41,593 nt of DNA from positions 1-41,593 of the forward strand of contig CAJJPX010000012.1 of the NCBI GenBank assembly GCA_905193755.1, written 5' to 3'. Below, piece after piece: positions 1-7,817 of this stretch. The DNA comes from an uncultured Clostridium sp. (GTDB taxonomy: Bacteria > Bacillota_I > Bacilli_A > RF39 > UBA660). Both the position numbers and the translations under genes were made by a program. Each line of letters starts with the position of its first letter. Positions within the stretch are counted from its first letter, which is position 1. The notes beneath the pieces were generated by a model, which was not told where the DNA came from, made no database searches, and saw nothing but the letters and a program-made list of their open reading frames with translations.

Positions 1-7
1 GAACTAG

Positions 8-295
8 GGTTTCAATAAATTCTTTTTTAGTGTCCACTTTTTGTTGACTTATTCACAAAAAGGAATATTTGCTCCATTTTATATAGATGAATTTAAAGAT
101 TTAATGAGCAAATATGATGTAGAATTTCTTCATAATATAGCAGCTGATGGAATAGTTAATTTAGTTGGTGATAAGATTGATGGTTTATCAGATGAAGAAT
201 TTGAAGTATGGCTTAAGTATCAATTAACTATTTGTGAAAGAATAGATTTACAGGGATATAGTTCACACTTGTTATATATTTGTAAGAAGAAATAA
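8..295 (+). pseudogene. C-terminal remnant of a probable SAM-dependent methyltransferase
   Basis: An open frame runs from just after a TAG at 5-7 to the TAA at 293-295, giving about 95 residues. There is no ATG and no ribosome-binding site; the only possible starts are TTG codons at 41 and 44. The end of the protein (LTICERIDLQGYSSHLLYIC) resembles, from memory, the last strand of class I SAM-dependent methyltransferases of Firmicutes, where a phrase like 'CER..L.G.S.H.LYI' precedes the stop. The SAM-binding N-terminal half would lie before the window, but the in-frame TAG at 5-7 separates it. I therefore read this as a truncated or interrupted gene. It could instead be an intact short gene using TTG, which I find less likely. 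A hairpin terminator follows directly. Confidence 0.4.
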
Positions 296-297
296 AA

Positions 298-324
298 AGA
301 GGTTAGCTTGTATGCTAACCTTTT
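298..324. terminator. Bidirectional intrinsic terminator
   Basis: AGGTTAGC (300-307) and GCTAACCT (314-321) form an 8-bp stem with a 6-nt loop. T runs follow on both strands (TTTT on +, CTTTTT on -). It lies between two converging genes and can serve both. Confidence 0.85.
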
Positions 325-327
325 AAG

Positions 328-1266
328 TTATCTTGAACGTTCTTTGGAATCTTCAAATCCTTCATAAGTAAATGCTGGATCTTCTTCTGAATTATAAGAA
401 TATTCTTCTCTTCCTTTTGCGTAAATTCTTAATCCTTCTCTTACTTTTGGATCTGGATGACTATCAATCATTCTTTCGATTTCTTCTTTAGATATTGGAT
501 CTATTATTATTTCTTTTGAATGACCTCCACCTTGCAATATAAGGTCTTGATATCCATATTGTGATGATAGTTTTTCAAATGCAACATATTTTGTTCCTCT
601 ACTTTTGTCTTCTGAATATACATGTGCTATATCTAAGTGTTTTCTTGTTATTAAATCCCTTGTTTGGTAGTCATTTCTTCCTGCTTTAAATGCATCTCTA
701 GGATAAAATAGTGATTGATTTGCGTCCACTTGGTCGAAATCTCTAAATAGTTTCATTTCACTGAATGTTTTTTCTTCACAATCAAGCATTACTCCTTCTG
801 AAATGTATTGATATCTTTGAGACCATGTAGAAGAATTACATGTATTTCTTTCACAATTAATGTCATTTATCATTGTTCCATTTGTTACTAAGTCTATAAA
901 TCCATTAGGGCGTATTGTCGCAATATCTTCTTTTATTGTTTTTTCCCTTGCCATTTTTCCATCATCTAGTCTTCTAGGTGCTTTTTCTTCTGTTGTGGTA
1001 CAAATAAATTCTTCAGGTTTTGTACATGAGATCTCCATTGAATACTTAGTTCTATCTGTAGAAGTCCATTGAAATGATATTTTTCCTTCTTCTTCTCTTA
1101 CTGTTACATTCTCTGCATTATGTGCCATATTCATACGTGATATGTTACTATATATTCTACCAATGGCTTTGCTAAATGCTGGGTTTTCTTTGAATGATGG
1201 ACTAATTCCTAAACCTTCTACTTTCTCTCCTAATTTGTCAATTAATTCTTTTGCGCTATAATTCAT
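328..1266 (-). CDS. Hypothetical protein (312 aa), function unknown
   Basis: The ATG at 1264-1266 has a good ribosome-binding site on the minus strand (GGAGGT, 9 nt upstream). The protein is soluble by composition, rich in Glu, Lys and Arg, with no signal peptide or membrane segment. I do not recognise a family. Visible features are a four-cysteine region in the middle (around CERNTC and LDCEE) and a charged C-terminus ending in SKERSR. It is monocistronic and transcribed against both neighbours, with a shared terminator at its 3' end. Length, start and codon use are consistent with a genuine gene; no function is proposed. Confidence 0.75.
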   Translation of the reverse strand: MNYSAKELIDKLGEKVEGLGISPSFKENPAFSKAIGRIYSNISRMNMAHNAENVTVREEEGKISFQWTSTDRTKYSMEISCTKPEEFICTTTEEKAPRRLDDGKMAREKTIKEDIATIRPNGFIDLVTNGTMINDINCERNTCNSSTWSQRYQYISEGVMLDCEEKTFSEMKLFRDFDQVDANQSLFYPRDAFKAGRNDYQTRDLITRKHLDIAHVYSEDKSRGTKYVAFEKLSSQYGYQDLILQGGGHSKEIIIDPISKEEIERMIDSHPDPKVREGLRIYAKGREEYSYNSEEDPAFTYEGFEDSKERSR

Positions 1267-1378
1267 ATTATAACCTCCGTTCTTATTATCTTCATAATAG
1301 CATAAAAAATAATTTTTTGGTTTTCTATTAAAAAAATTTTTACATAAAACCTGTAAATATGTAAAAAATGGTGAATTA

Positions 1379-1387
1379 TGGTATAAT
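1379..1387 (+). promoter_or_regulatory. Extended -10 promoter for the phosphodiesterase operon
   Basis: TGG followed by TATAAT (1382-1387). No convincing -35 is seen 17 bp upstream. The 24 bases that follow are nearly identical to those after the promoter at 3055. Confidence 0.6.
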
Positions 1388-1406
1388 AAATTTGAGGTAT
1401 ACTTTT

Positions 1407-1442
1407 ATGAATGACAAAGAAAATGAGATTAAGCTAGGCTGA
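1407..1442 (+). CDS. Possible 11-codon leader ORF (or decayed gene start)
   Basis: ATG at 1407 to TGA at 1440-1442 encodes MNDKENEIKLG. It sits between the promoter at 1382 and the ribosome-binding site of the next gene. A GAGG at 1394-1397 could serve as its Shine-Dalgarno. The DNA and the peptide both resemble the start of the nucleotidyltransferase gene at 3079 (MSDGEKEQIKII), so it may be a duplicated 5' end rather than a functional leader peptide. Translation is not proven. Confidence 0.35.
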   Translation: MNDKENEIKLG

Positions 1443-1456
1443 TTTTGGAGGCAATT

Positions 1457-2569
1457 ATGTTGGTAAGAAATAATTATAATGAATGTCTAACTAATTTAGC
1501 ATGTTCAATTAGAAAATATTTTGGACTTTCGTATAAACATAATACTTTAGAATATGTTGATAAGTTGTTAGAAAGTAAGAAACCTAAGAATGTAGTTACT
1601 ATATTATATGATGGTATGGGTGCTAATATATTAGAAAGAACTCTTAATGAAAACGATTTCTTAAGAAAAAATATGTATAAGAAAATAACTACAGTGTTTC
1701 CAGCTACTACTGTTGCTGCTACTACATCTATGGTTACTGGATTAAATCCAATTGAAACTGGTATGATTGGGTGGAATACATATTATAAAGATATTGATAA
1801 GATCATAACAACATTCTTGAATTTTGAAAAGACTGATCAAAAATGTGTACCTTTAGAAGAAGCTATAAATCTTAGAAAAAAATGCATGAAAGAAAAAACT
1901 ATAGTAGAATCTATAAATGAAAAGGGTGTGGATAAAGCGTATGGTTTATATCCTTTTGGAGTTGATCCTTATAGTGATGTATTAGATATGTATTATAAGA
2001 TAGAAAAGTATTGTAAGGAAGATGGTAAAAAGTATATTTATGCTTATGATGAAGAACCTGATCATACTATGCATATGTTTGGACCTGATAATAAAACAGT
2101 TAAAGATTTAATAAGATACAGAAATATAATGACTGAAAGACTTTGTGAAAAGTTAGAAGATACTATTATATTTGTTGTTGCTGATCATGGACATATAAAA
2201 GTAGAAAATATATTCTTGCATGATTATCCTGATATAGTAGATTGTTTTAGGATGGGTACTTCTACTGAAGTAAGAGCAACCTCATTCTTTATAAAAGAAG
2301 AAAAGTTTGGTGAATTTGAAAGATTATTTAATAAGTACTTCGGTGAAGATTTTGACTTGTATACTAAAAAAGATGTGCTTGATAGTGGTTTATTTGGTGA
2401 TGGAAAAAAGAATGAATTAATAGATAGTGAACTCGGGGATTATATTAGTATAGCTAAAAGTAATAAAGCTTTACTTTATGAAGGAGATGAAGTATTATAT
2501 TCTCATCATGCAGGATATACTGAGGATGAAATATATGTTCCATTAATAATTGTTGATACATGTGAGTAG
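1457..2569 (+). CDS. Type I phosphodiesterase / nucleotide pyrophosphatase family protein (alkaline phosphatase fold)
   Basis: This 370-aa protein has the metal-dependent phosphodiesterase hallmarks. VTILYDGMGAN near residue 45 is the first metal ligand, PATTVAATTSMVTG carries the nucleophilic Thr, DEEPDHTMHMFGPD in the middle supplies Asp/His ligands, and VVADHGH is the late Asp-His metal site. Family members hydrolyse phosphodiester or pyrophosphate bonds of nucleotides or lipids; the substrate here cannot be read from sequence. There is no signal peptide, so it acts in the cytoplasm. The start is ATG 1457, with GGAGG at 1447-1451; an upstream in-frame TTG lies inside that site and is rejected. 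The next gene starts 8 bp after the stop, so the two form an operon ending at the hairpin at 3019. Confidence 0.85.
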   Translation: MLVRNNYNECLTNLACSIRKYFGLSYKHNTLEYVDKLLESKKPKNVVTILYDGMGANILERTLNENDFLRKNMYKKITTVFPATTVAATTSMVTGLNPIETGMIGWNTYYKDIDKIITTFLNFEKTDQKCVPLEEAINLRKKCMKEKTIVESINEKGVDKAYGLYPFGVDPYSDVLDMYYKIEKYCKEDGKKYIYAYDEEPDHTMHMFGPDNKTVKDLIRYRNIMTERLCEKLEDTIIFVVADHGHIKVENIFLHDYPDIVDCFRMGTSTEVRATSFFIKEEKFGEFERLFNKYFGEDFDLYTKKDVLDSGLFGDGKKNELIDSELGDYISIAKSNKALLYEGDEVLYSHHAGYTEDEIYVPLIIVDTCE

Positions 2570-2577
2570 GAGGGTTT

Positions 2578-3027
2578 ATGGAAAAATTAAATACTGAGAC
2601 ATTAGTTTCTTCTTTAATGGTGTATGGATTTGATAAAGTTGATTCTTTATTATTTGCATATACTTTAGGAAAATTAGCAAAGGATAATACTGAACTTAAA
2701 TGGTTTGAATTTTCTGATGATAAAGTTAGTTCCACTTTTAATGATTATATTGAATGTGATGGTTTTGTATATAAAATAAAAGATGGTCTTAGTTTAGATA
2801 GTGAGATACCTTTAAAAAATGGGAAAGTAGTTCTTAGAGATAGACTAAATAGTAATCAAAAATTATTAGAATATTTTGATGGATTAGATTTTGAATCTAT
2901 AATTAATAAAAAAATTAAAGCTTTAGGAGAAGATAAAATTGATTCTTTTGATCATTTATTTAGTGATAAAGAGAAGGAAATGATTAGAAATTCTAGAAGT
3001 AAAACTTTAAAATTAAATAAAAAGTGA
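2578..3027 (+). CDS. Hypothetical protein (149 aa)
   Basis: The start ATG is preceded by GTAGGAGGG, which overlaps the end of the phosphodiesterase gene. It is a small, acidic, soluble protein with no recognised motif and a Lys-rich tail (SKTLKLNKK). It is translationally linked to the phosphodiesterase (8-bp gap), so a related job is possible, but nothing in the sequence names it. The TGA stop lies inside the left arm of the intrinsic terminator. Confidence 0.65.
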   Translation: MEKLNTETLVSSLMVYGFDKVDSLLFAYTLGKLAKDNTELKWFEFSDDKVSSTFNDYIECDGFVYKIKDGLSLDSEIPLKNGKVVLRDRLNSNQKLLEYFDGLDFESIINKKIKALGEDKIDSFDHLFSDKEKEMIRNSRSKTLKLNKK

Positions 3028-3046
3028 AATATGTGTTTCACTTTTT
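3019..3046 (+). terminator. Intrinsic terminator
   Basis: AAAAAGTGAAA (3019-3029) and TTTCACTTTTT (3036-3046) are an 11-bp perfect stem with a 6-nt loop. The stem contains the stop codon of the preceding gene, and the next promoter begins 6 bp later. Confidence 0.85.
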
Positions 3047-3051
3047 AAATG

Positions 3052-3060
3052 TGTTATAAT
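3052..3060 (+). promoter_or_regulatory. Extended -10 promoter for the nucleotidyltransferase operon
   Basis: TGT-TATAAT (TATAAT at 3055-3060) lies 18 bp before ATG 3079, leaving a leader of about 12 nt that contains GAGG. Confidence 0.65.
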
Positions 3061-3078
3061 AAGTTTGAGGTATACTTT

Positions 3079-4077
3079 ATGAGTGATGGAGAAAAAGAAC
3101 AAATTAAAATAATAGTTAATACTTTTGCTGATATAGGTAATATTAAAGATGTTAATGTAAGAGAGAGATTGATAGAAAAATTATGTAATCTTAGTATAGG
3201 TGAATCTATTGACTATATTCTTGTTGCATTAGAAGATTTAGTAAATAGAAAAGTATTAAAGATGGATGATATTATTAATAATATAGGATTGATTACTGTA
3301 TTAGATCCTAGCAAATATAGTACACTTGAAGATTTGTTAGAAAGACGTGAATATTTAAAAACTATGAATGTTGAACATACTCAAATGTCACTTCCAGAGA
3401 ATCATGAATTAGTCATGAGAGTGTTTGATGAATTTAATAAATTAGTAGGAGTTAACTTTGATACTTTTTATACTGGTGGGCTCATGGGGTATATTACAAC
3501 TGGTCATGAATTAGAGAGATATCATAGTGATTTGGATATATTTATAAATGAAGATCAAATGTTTGAATTTGTTGACTTTTTAAAAGAGAATCCTGATTTT
3601 GAATTTATTAGTTCTATGGATTATAAGAATGATTTTGGACATGAATATAGGGTTAAGTATAAAGATTCACCAATGTCAATTGGGTTGTTCTTATTTAAAA
3701 GATTAGAAAATGGAGAAATAGTAACAAAAGAGTATTATTATCCAGAACATAGAAAAGAAAATGGTCTTCATATGCATGAGAGACATTTAAATAAAGAATA
3801 TGCATCATTAACATTTGATCAAAGAGTAAGAGAATATAATGGTCATAAATATAAAATGTTTAGTTTAGAAAGTATATATAATATGAAAAAGAATGGAAGA
3901 CCTAAAGATAAATATGATGCTTCAATAATTAAAGATTATGTAGATCTTGATGTTGATAGAAGAATAGATGAATGTGAAAAAGAAAATTATGATATAAAAG
4001 GGTTAGATGCTAGTGATACTATTATTCAAGCATTGGAAAATGAATTGAGTCATAATGATGGTATTAAATTAAGTTAA
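3079..4077 (+). CDS. Nucleotidyltransferase-fold protein
   Basis: This 332-aa soluble protein contains the pol-beta/MNT nucleotidyltransferase signature in the middle: TGGLMGYITTGHELERYHSD followed by LDIFI. This is the Gly-rich loop and then an Asp-x-Asp metal pair. Downstream HEYRVKY and a GRPKDKYDASII segment recall small-molecule nucleotidyltransferases such as aminoglycoside and lincosamide nucleotidyltransferases. The first 110 residues are helical and have no known match. The acceptor substrate is unknown; resistance should not be assumed. The start is ATG 3079, next to GAGG and just downstream of the promoter; an upstream in-frame start would overlap the -10. The next gene follows after 14 bp. 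Confidence 0.75.
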   Translation: MSDGEKEQIKIIVNTFADIGNIKDVNVRERLIEKLCNLSIGESIDYILVALEDLVNRKVLKMDDIINNIGLITVLDPSKYSTLEDLLERREYLKTMNVEHTQMSLPENHELVMRVFDEFNKLVGVNFDTFYTGGLMGYITTGHELERYHSDLDIFINEDQMFEFVDFLKENPDFEFISSMDYKNDFGHEYRVKYKDSPMSIGLFLFKRLENGEIVTKEYYYPEHRKENGLHMHERHLNKEYASLTFDQRVREYNGHKYKMFSLESIYNMKKNGRPKDKYDASIIKDYVDLDVDRRIDECEKENYDIKGLDASDTIIQALENELSHNDGIKLS

Positions 4078-4091
4078 TTAAAGGAGGTTTT

Positions 4092-5168
4092 ATGGTGAAT
4101 AATAAGGAAAAAGTTATAAAGAGTTTAAAATATTTATTAGATAATCTTAGTAATAGTTCTAATCAGGATAAATTATTAAGACTAAGTAGATTGACTATTG
4201 ATAAGGTAGCAACTGAAGAAAATATTTCATTTAGTAGTGATGAAATCGAAGAGTATTTATTTAATAATTGTGAGGATGGTACTAGAGAAATAGATATATT
4301 AGTGTGGCAATTTTTCAAAGGAATTAATGTTGATATGAAAGATGTTAATTTTGATAATGTTAATATATCTGGTTTTCACTTATCTGATTTTGAAAATGTT
4401 CATATTGATTTAGATAAAGTGCCAAATAAAGATTTATCTAAGTGTACTTTTAGAGGTGTAATGCTTAGTGGAAACTTAGATAATGCTATAGTGAATAGTA
4501 CTAATTTTAGTGGTTATGAAACTGATAATGAAAAAGGATATTTAACATTAGATGTAGATAAAGTTTCAAGTCTTAATGGAGTAAAACTAAATGGTATTAA
4601 AGTGTGTGGTTCTTTTAATGATAAAGATATATCTGGAGTTGACTTCAGTGGTGCTTTAGGTGATATTAAAATAGACCCTCAAAAAGTTAAGGATAAGCAT
4701 TTTATATGTACTAAGTTAGATGGAGTTACTTTGGTAGGAGAAGATGGAGTTCCGTCATTTAAGGATGTTATTCTTATTGAAACTAGTTTTAGAGGTGTGA
4801 AAAATAAAGAACTTGTTATTAATTTAGATGAATTACCAGAGCATACTGGAAAGATTTGCTGTTGTGATTTAACTGGAGTAACAGTTGTCGGTAATGCTGT
4901 ATCAAATCATGAAGAAAAAGACTCTATGAGAGAAGATGGAACAGTATTATTTGATGCATCAGATGATGACTTATATGGTTCATATTATGATAAAGATGGA
5001 AGACAAGTATATATATATTTACATAGATCAGCTGTTTGGAATGAAAAGAAAAAATGTTGGGAATTTATAGATAGAGAAAGCGAAGAAAATTTAAAGTTTA
5101 CTACTGAATTTAAGAGAAAAGAAGAAAAGAGTATTCTTAAAAGAATATTTAGGAAGAAGAATGATTAG
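4092..5168 (+). CDS. Pentapeptide-like repeat protein (358 aa)
   Basis: ATG 4092 is preceded by a strong AAAGGAGGT. Residues 1-80 look helical. From about residue 85 the protein becomes a series of short beta-rich units. Four units begin near residues 105, 153, 194 and 243 with variants of IDLDKV (LDVDKV, IDPQKV, INLDEL). Each leads to an [FL]-x-G-[VI]-x-[LV]-x-G strand pair (FRGVMLSG, LNGIKVCG, LDGVTLVG, LTGVTVVG), most with a further FSG or FRG turn. This looks like a degenerate right-handed beta-helix of pentapeptide type with longer loops. Residues 290-358 are a charged, non-repetitive tail with an aromatic patch (YGSYYDKDGRQVYIYLHR). No function is proposed. It is co-transcribed with the nucleotidyltransferase and overlaps the NUDIX gene by 8 bp. 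Confidence 0.7.
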   Translation: MVNNKEKVIKSLKYLLDNLSNSSNQDKLLRLSRLTIDKVATEENISFSSDEIEEYLFNNCEDGTREIDILVWQFFKGINVDMKDVNFDNVNISGFHLSDFENVHIDLDKVPNKDLSKCTFRGVMLSGNLDNAIVNSTNFSGYETDNEKGYLTLDVDKVSSLNGVKLNGIKVCGSFNDKDISGVDFSGALGDIKIDPQKVKDKHFICTKLDGVTLVGEDGVPSFKDVILIETSFRGVKNKELVINLDELPEHTGKICCCDLTGVTVVGNAVSNHEEKDSMREDGTVLFDASDDDLYGSYYDKDGRQVYIYLHRSAVWNEKKKCWEFIDRESEENLKFTTEFKRKEEKSILKRIFRKKND

Positions 5169-5646
5169 TATGGAGAGAGAAAAGTTTTTATCATCAATAT
5201 ATTTAATAATTAGAAATGAGAATGGTGAAGTATTATTACAAAGAAGACAAGGTACTAAGTTATGGCCTGGATTCTTAGCACTTCCAGCTGGACATATAGA
5301 TGAAGGAGAAAATGCTTATGAAGCAGCTATTCGTGAAGCTAAGGAAGAACTTGATATAGAAATAAAAATTGAAGATATAATTGATACATTCGTTGTTAAT
5401 AGAAAAAATAAATCATTAAGTCCATATTATGATGTGTATTTTGAGTTAGGCAAATATTATGGAGAAATTAAAATAAATGAGCCAGAGAAGTGTTCTGAGT
5501 TAGTTTGGTCAAGTATAGAAAATCTGCCTGAAGATATGATTGATTTTGAAAAAGAAGCAATTGAAAAGAATAGAGAAGGTATTAAATTTAGTTGTAGTTT
5601 TGCTGATAATGAAGTAAAATTAGTTAAAAAAATAAAGGCAAATTAA
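5161..5646 (+). CDS. NUDIX hydrolase
   Basis: The protein is 161 aa with a complete Nudix box: GHIDEGENAYEAAIREAKEE (GX5EX7REUXEEXGU, with the Gly replaced by Asp in ELD). The preceding LLQRRQGTKLWPGFLALPAG is typical of MutT-like pyrophosphohydrolases acting on nucleotides or nucleotide-linked metabolites; the substrate is not determinable. I use ATG 5161, which follows GGAAGAAG; ATG 5170 is a possible alternative. The gene overlaps the repeat-protein gene by 8 bp and ends the operon at a hairpin shared with the converging S41 gene. Confidence 0.85.
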   Translation: MISMEREKFLSSIYLIIRNENGEVLLQRRQGTKLWPGFLALPAGHIDEGENAYEAAIREAKEELDIEIKIEDIIDTFVVNRKNKSLSPYYDVYFELGKYYGEIKINEPEKCSELVWSSIENLPEDMIDFEKEAIEKNREGIKFSCSFADNEVKLVKKIKAN

Positions 5647-5658
5647 TGTCTTTATTTT
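5629..5658. terminator. Bidirectional terminator between converging genes
   Basis: AAAATAAAG (5629-5637) and CTTTATTTT (5650-5658) form a 9-bp stem with a 12-nt loop that covers the stop codons of both the NUDIX gene and the S41 gene. The minus strand has a long T run after it. Confidence 0.6.
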
Positions 5659-6812
5659 AAGTTGTGACTTTGTTCTAGAGTTAATGCGAATTCTAAGATG
5701 GTGTCTTTATTGTTAATAAAGTCTTCTTTAGTTTGTGTAATGAAATAGTCAGGCTTAAATATTACATCTTCTAGGATGGATTTATCTAACTTTTTAAAGT
5801 TTTCTTTAGTAGCTACTTCTATTTTTCTTATTGGATCAAAATACATTTCTGAAACCACGAATGTGTAATATTTATTGAGAGTAAATCTTTTTGAGTTTCC
5901 ATAACAGTTAAGTGGTGTACCAATACCTTCTCCGATAGTTATTGAACCTAAATTAATTAAATCAACAAGTGCGTATCTACCTGCCGAAAAGATTCTTCGA
6001 TCTGTTAGTGTTATTAGTTGTTTATCTTTGTGATTTGAAAGAAAATCCATAAGTGGTTTATTTAGAATAGAATTACCACCTAAGTTACCTCTTAAATCTA
6101 TTATTATTTTGTTAATACTAGTTAAATCCATTTTACTTAGTTTCTCTATTGATTCTTGTATAGCGCTTTCATATTCTTGTTGGACACTTTTGTGATTATA
6201 AATTAGTGTATTATTTACTATTTTGAATGTTCCATTATTATTACTATATAAGTATTCATTCATATTAAATGATTCTTGATATTGTTCATTTTTCTTGAAC
6301 ACTCTTGTTATTGTTTCATTATTAGGGTTTTTCATTTTAAAAGATAGTTCATTTACTTTTCTAAACTGTGGAATACTAAAAAGTAATAGTTCATTAAATA
6401 AAGCTTTTTCTAATTCAAATAGTTTTTTACCTTCAGTGCCATAAGATACTACTTTATCTAGTTCATTTAATATAACATTTATATCTATGTCATTTATAGA
6501 AAGAAGGGAATATCCTTTTAGATTATTTGGATAATTTATTAATACTTCGTTTTCAATAATTTTAAAGTTAATTGGTAGGTTTGAACTCATATCAAATATA
6601 GTATGTGTATCTTTAGTACCACATAATATTTTAATTAAATACTTCATAAAATAAGTAAAAGTATAGACATCAGTTACATCCATAGTAGTCAATAATTCAT
6701 CTTTCTTTTTCATAAATTCTTCTTTTGAGATACTGTGCCATGGATTTACATGTATTTCTTCATATTTAGTTATAAATTCATTAAATGTGTTATTGTATTT
6801 ATCTAATATCAT
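5652..6812 (-). CDS. S41-family peptidase (C-terminal processing peptidase-like), no signal peptide
   Basis: The 386-aa protein carries the S41 core in its second half. IIDLRGNLGGNS is the strand before the catalytic domain, TDRRIFSAGRYAL holds the nucleophilic Ser in FSAG, and GEGIGTPLNCYG stands where S41 enzymes have GExTGGxPNxYG. The C-terminal DVIFKPDYFI also fits. There is no N-terminal signal peptide or obvious PDZ domain, so it is likely cytoplasmic and resembles the small S41 family near interphotoreceptor-retinoid-binding-like proteins rather than secreted CtpA. The start ATG is supported by AAGGAG at 6821-6826 (minus) and a TGTTATAAT promoter just beyond. Confidence 0.8.
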   Translation of the reverse strand: MILDKYNNTFNEFITKYEEIHVNPWHSISKEEFMKKKDELLTTMDVTDVYTFTYFMKYLIKILCGTKDTHTIFDMSSNLPINFKIIENEVLINYPNNLKGYSLLSINDIDINVILNELDKVVSYGTEGKKLFELEKALFNELLLFSIPQFRKVNELSFKMKNPNNETITRVFKKNEQYQESFNMNEYLYSNNNGTFKIVNNTLIYNHKSVQQEYESAIQESIEKLSKMDLTSINKIIIDLRGNLGGNSILNKPLMDFLSNHKDKQLITLTDRRIFSAGRYALVDLINLGSITIGEGIGTPLNCYGNSKRFTLNKYYTFVVSEMYFDPIRKIEVATKENFKKLDKSILEDVIFKPDYFITQTKEDFINNKDTILEFALTLEQSHNLK

Positions 6813-6832
6813 ATTTTTAACTCCTTGACCTA

Positions 6833-6841
6833 ATTATAACA
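6833..6841 (-). promoter_or_regulatory. Extended -10 promoter for the S41 peptidase gene
   Basis: On the minus strand TGT-TATAAT (6841 to 6833) precedes AAGGAG and the ATG, giving a leader of roughly 15 nt. Confidence 0.6.
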
Positions 6842-6851
6842 TAAAAGATCG

Positions 6852-6880
6852 TTGACTATAAGTAACAAATATGATACTAT
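6852..6880 (+). promoter_or_regulatory. Promoter for the NAT/transglutaminase-like gene
   Basis: TTGACT (6852-6857), a 17-bp spacer and TACTAT (6875-6880), with TGA directly before the -10. This is one of the few promoters here with a good -35. Confidence 0.65.
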
Positions 6881-6913
6881 ATGTGCGATTTTGCATAAAA
6901 GAGGGATAAATAT

Positions 6914-7756
6914 ATGAGTGAAATAGAAAATTCTATAAAATTAGCTAAAAGTAGAATATTTTCATCTGAAACTGTTTATGAAGATTTACGAGGAAGAAGA
7001 ATAAGTGATGAAAGTGTAATTTATAAAGGAAGTTATGATGCTCATCTTGGTTTTATAAATAAATATCCAGTTGCGATAAATATGGATATTGTTGAAGGAC
7101 ATGCTAATCCACAATTTATACCAAATGATAAAGAATTTTATAAAGGGTTTTTGCATTTAATTAAAGAAAGTGGAATTCCTGATTCTAAATTGTGTTGTGA
7201 AATTCCTTATCTGGCCTTATTATATACTCATGAATATTATAGATATGCTATGTCTGAGAGAAGTGAGAAGTTTAAAGAACTTTTTGAAAAATTTAAAGCT
7301 TCAAAATTAAAAGAAGGTAATTATACAGAAAGTCAATTAAAATCAATGTATAGAGGGATGGCTTATGATGTTTTAAGACCTAAGGGTGATAATACTTCTA
7401 ATCCATATGTTATATCACAAAATAGTTTTAAGAATGCTAATATAGGTATGTGTGTCGAATTAAATTCTAGTTATGCTAATTTACTTGCATTACTTGGTTA
7501 TGATACTTATGTTGTGGGTGGTTATGTATATGTTAATAATAAAAGAGGAGGACATGCTTATCCATTGATGAGAATGCATGATGATAATCCTTACGTTGTA
7601 ACTGATATTTCACTTAAATGTTTTGGTGGAGAAATAATGTATCCATTAAGAGGTTATGATATAACTTTAAAAAGTAATGAAAGAAGTGATATAAGATATT
7701 ATTTTCCATCTTTTAGAGAAGGTTCATCAAGTGTACAACCAATATTAAAGAAATAA
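6914..7756 (+). CDS. Arylamine N-acetyltransferase / transglutaminase-like cysteine enzyme
   Basis: The C-terminal half of this 280-aa protein has a Cys-His-Asp triad in the right order and spacing. Cys180 sits in NIGMCVELNSSYANLLALLG, which strongly recalls the RGGxCxExN motif of arylamine N-acetyltransferases. His214 is in RGGHAYPL and Asp231 in VVTDIS. The spacings of 34 and 17 residues are close to those of classic NATs. The N-terminal 170 residues are unlike NAT and have no family I recognise. Acyl transfer or isopeptide chemistry is possible; the substrate is unknown. GAGGG at 6901-6905 supports ATG 6914. The gene is monocistronic, with its own promoter and terminator. Confidence 0.65.
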   Translation: MSEIENSIKLAKSRIFSSETVYEDLRGRRISDESVIYKGSYDAHLGFINKYPVAINMDIVEGHANPQFIPNDKEFYKGFLHLIKESGIPDSKLCCEIPYLALLYTHEYYRYAMSERSEKFKELFEKFKASKLKEGNYTESQLKSMYRGMAYDVLRPKGDNTSNPYVISQNSFKNANIGMCVELNSSYANLLALLGYDTYVVGGYVYVNNKRGGHAYPLMRMHDDNPYVVTDISLKCFGGEIMYPLRGYDITLKSNERSDIRYYFPSFREGSSSVQPILKK

Positions 7757-7776
7757 AATCCAGAAATGGGTTTTTT
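7755..7776 (+). terminator. Intrinsic terminator
   Basis: AAAATCC (7755-7761) pairs with GGGTTTT (7768-7774), with one G-T pair and a 6-nt loop, and runs into TTTTTT. Confidence 0.7.
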
Positions 7777-7786
7777 CTTTTGACTG

Positions 7787-7795
7787 TGTTATAAT
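7787..7795 (+). promoter_or_regulatory. Extended -10 promoter
   Basis: TGT-TATAAT (TATAAT at 7790-7795), 22 bp before ATG 7818; AGGAGG lies between. Confidence 0.65.
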
Positions 7796-7817
7796 TAAGA
7801 TAGTTATAGGAGGATTT

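Noticed and set aside
860..1072. 70-codon open frame on the + strand
   Set aside because: It lies wholly inside the well-supported minus-strand gene, has no ribosome-binding site and its hydrophobic composition is that of an antisense shadow.
3079..4077. Antibiotic-resistance nucleotidyltransferase
   Set aside because: Only the general nucleotidyltransferase signature is visible; the N-terminal domain and operon partners do not match known resistance enzymes, so resistance is not claimed.
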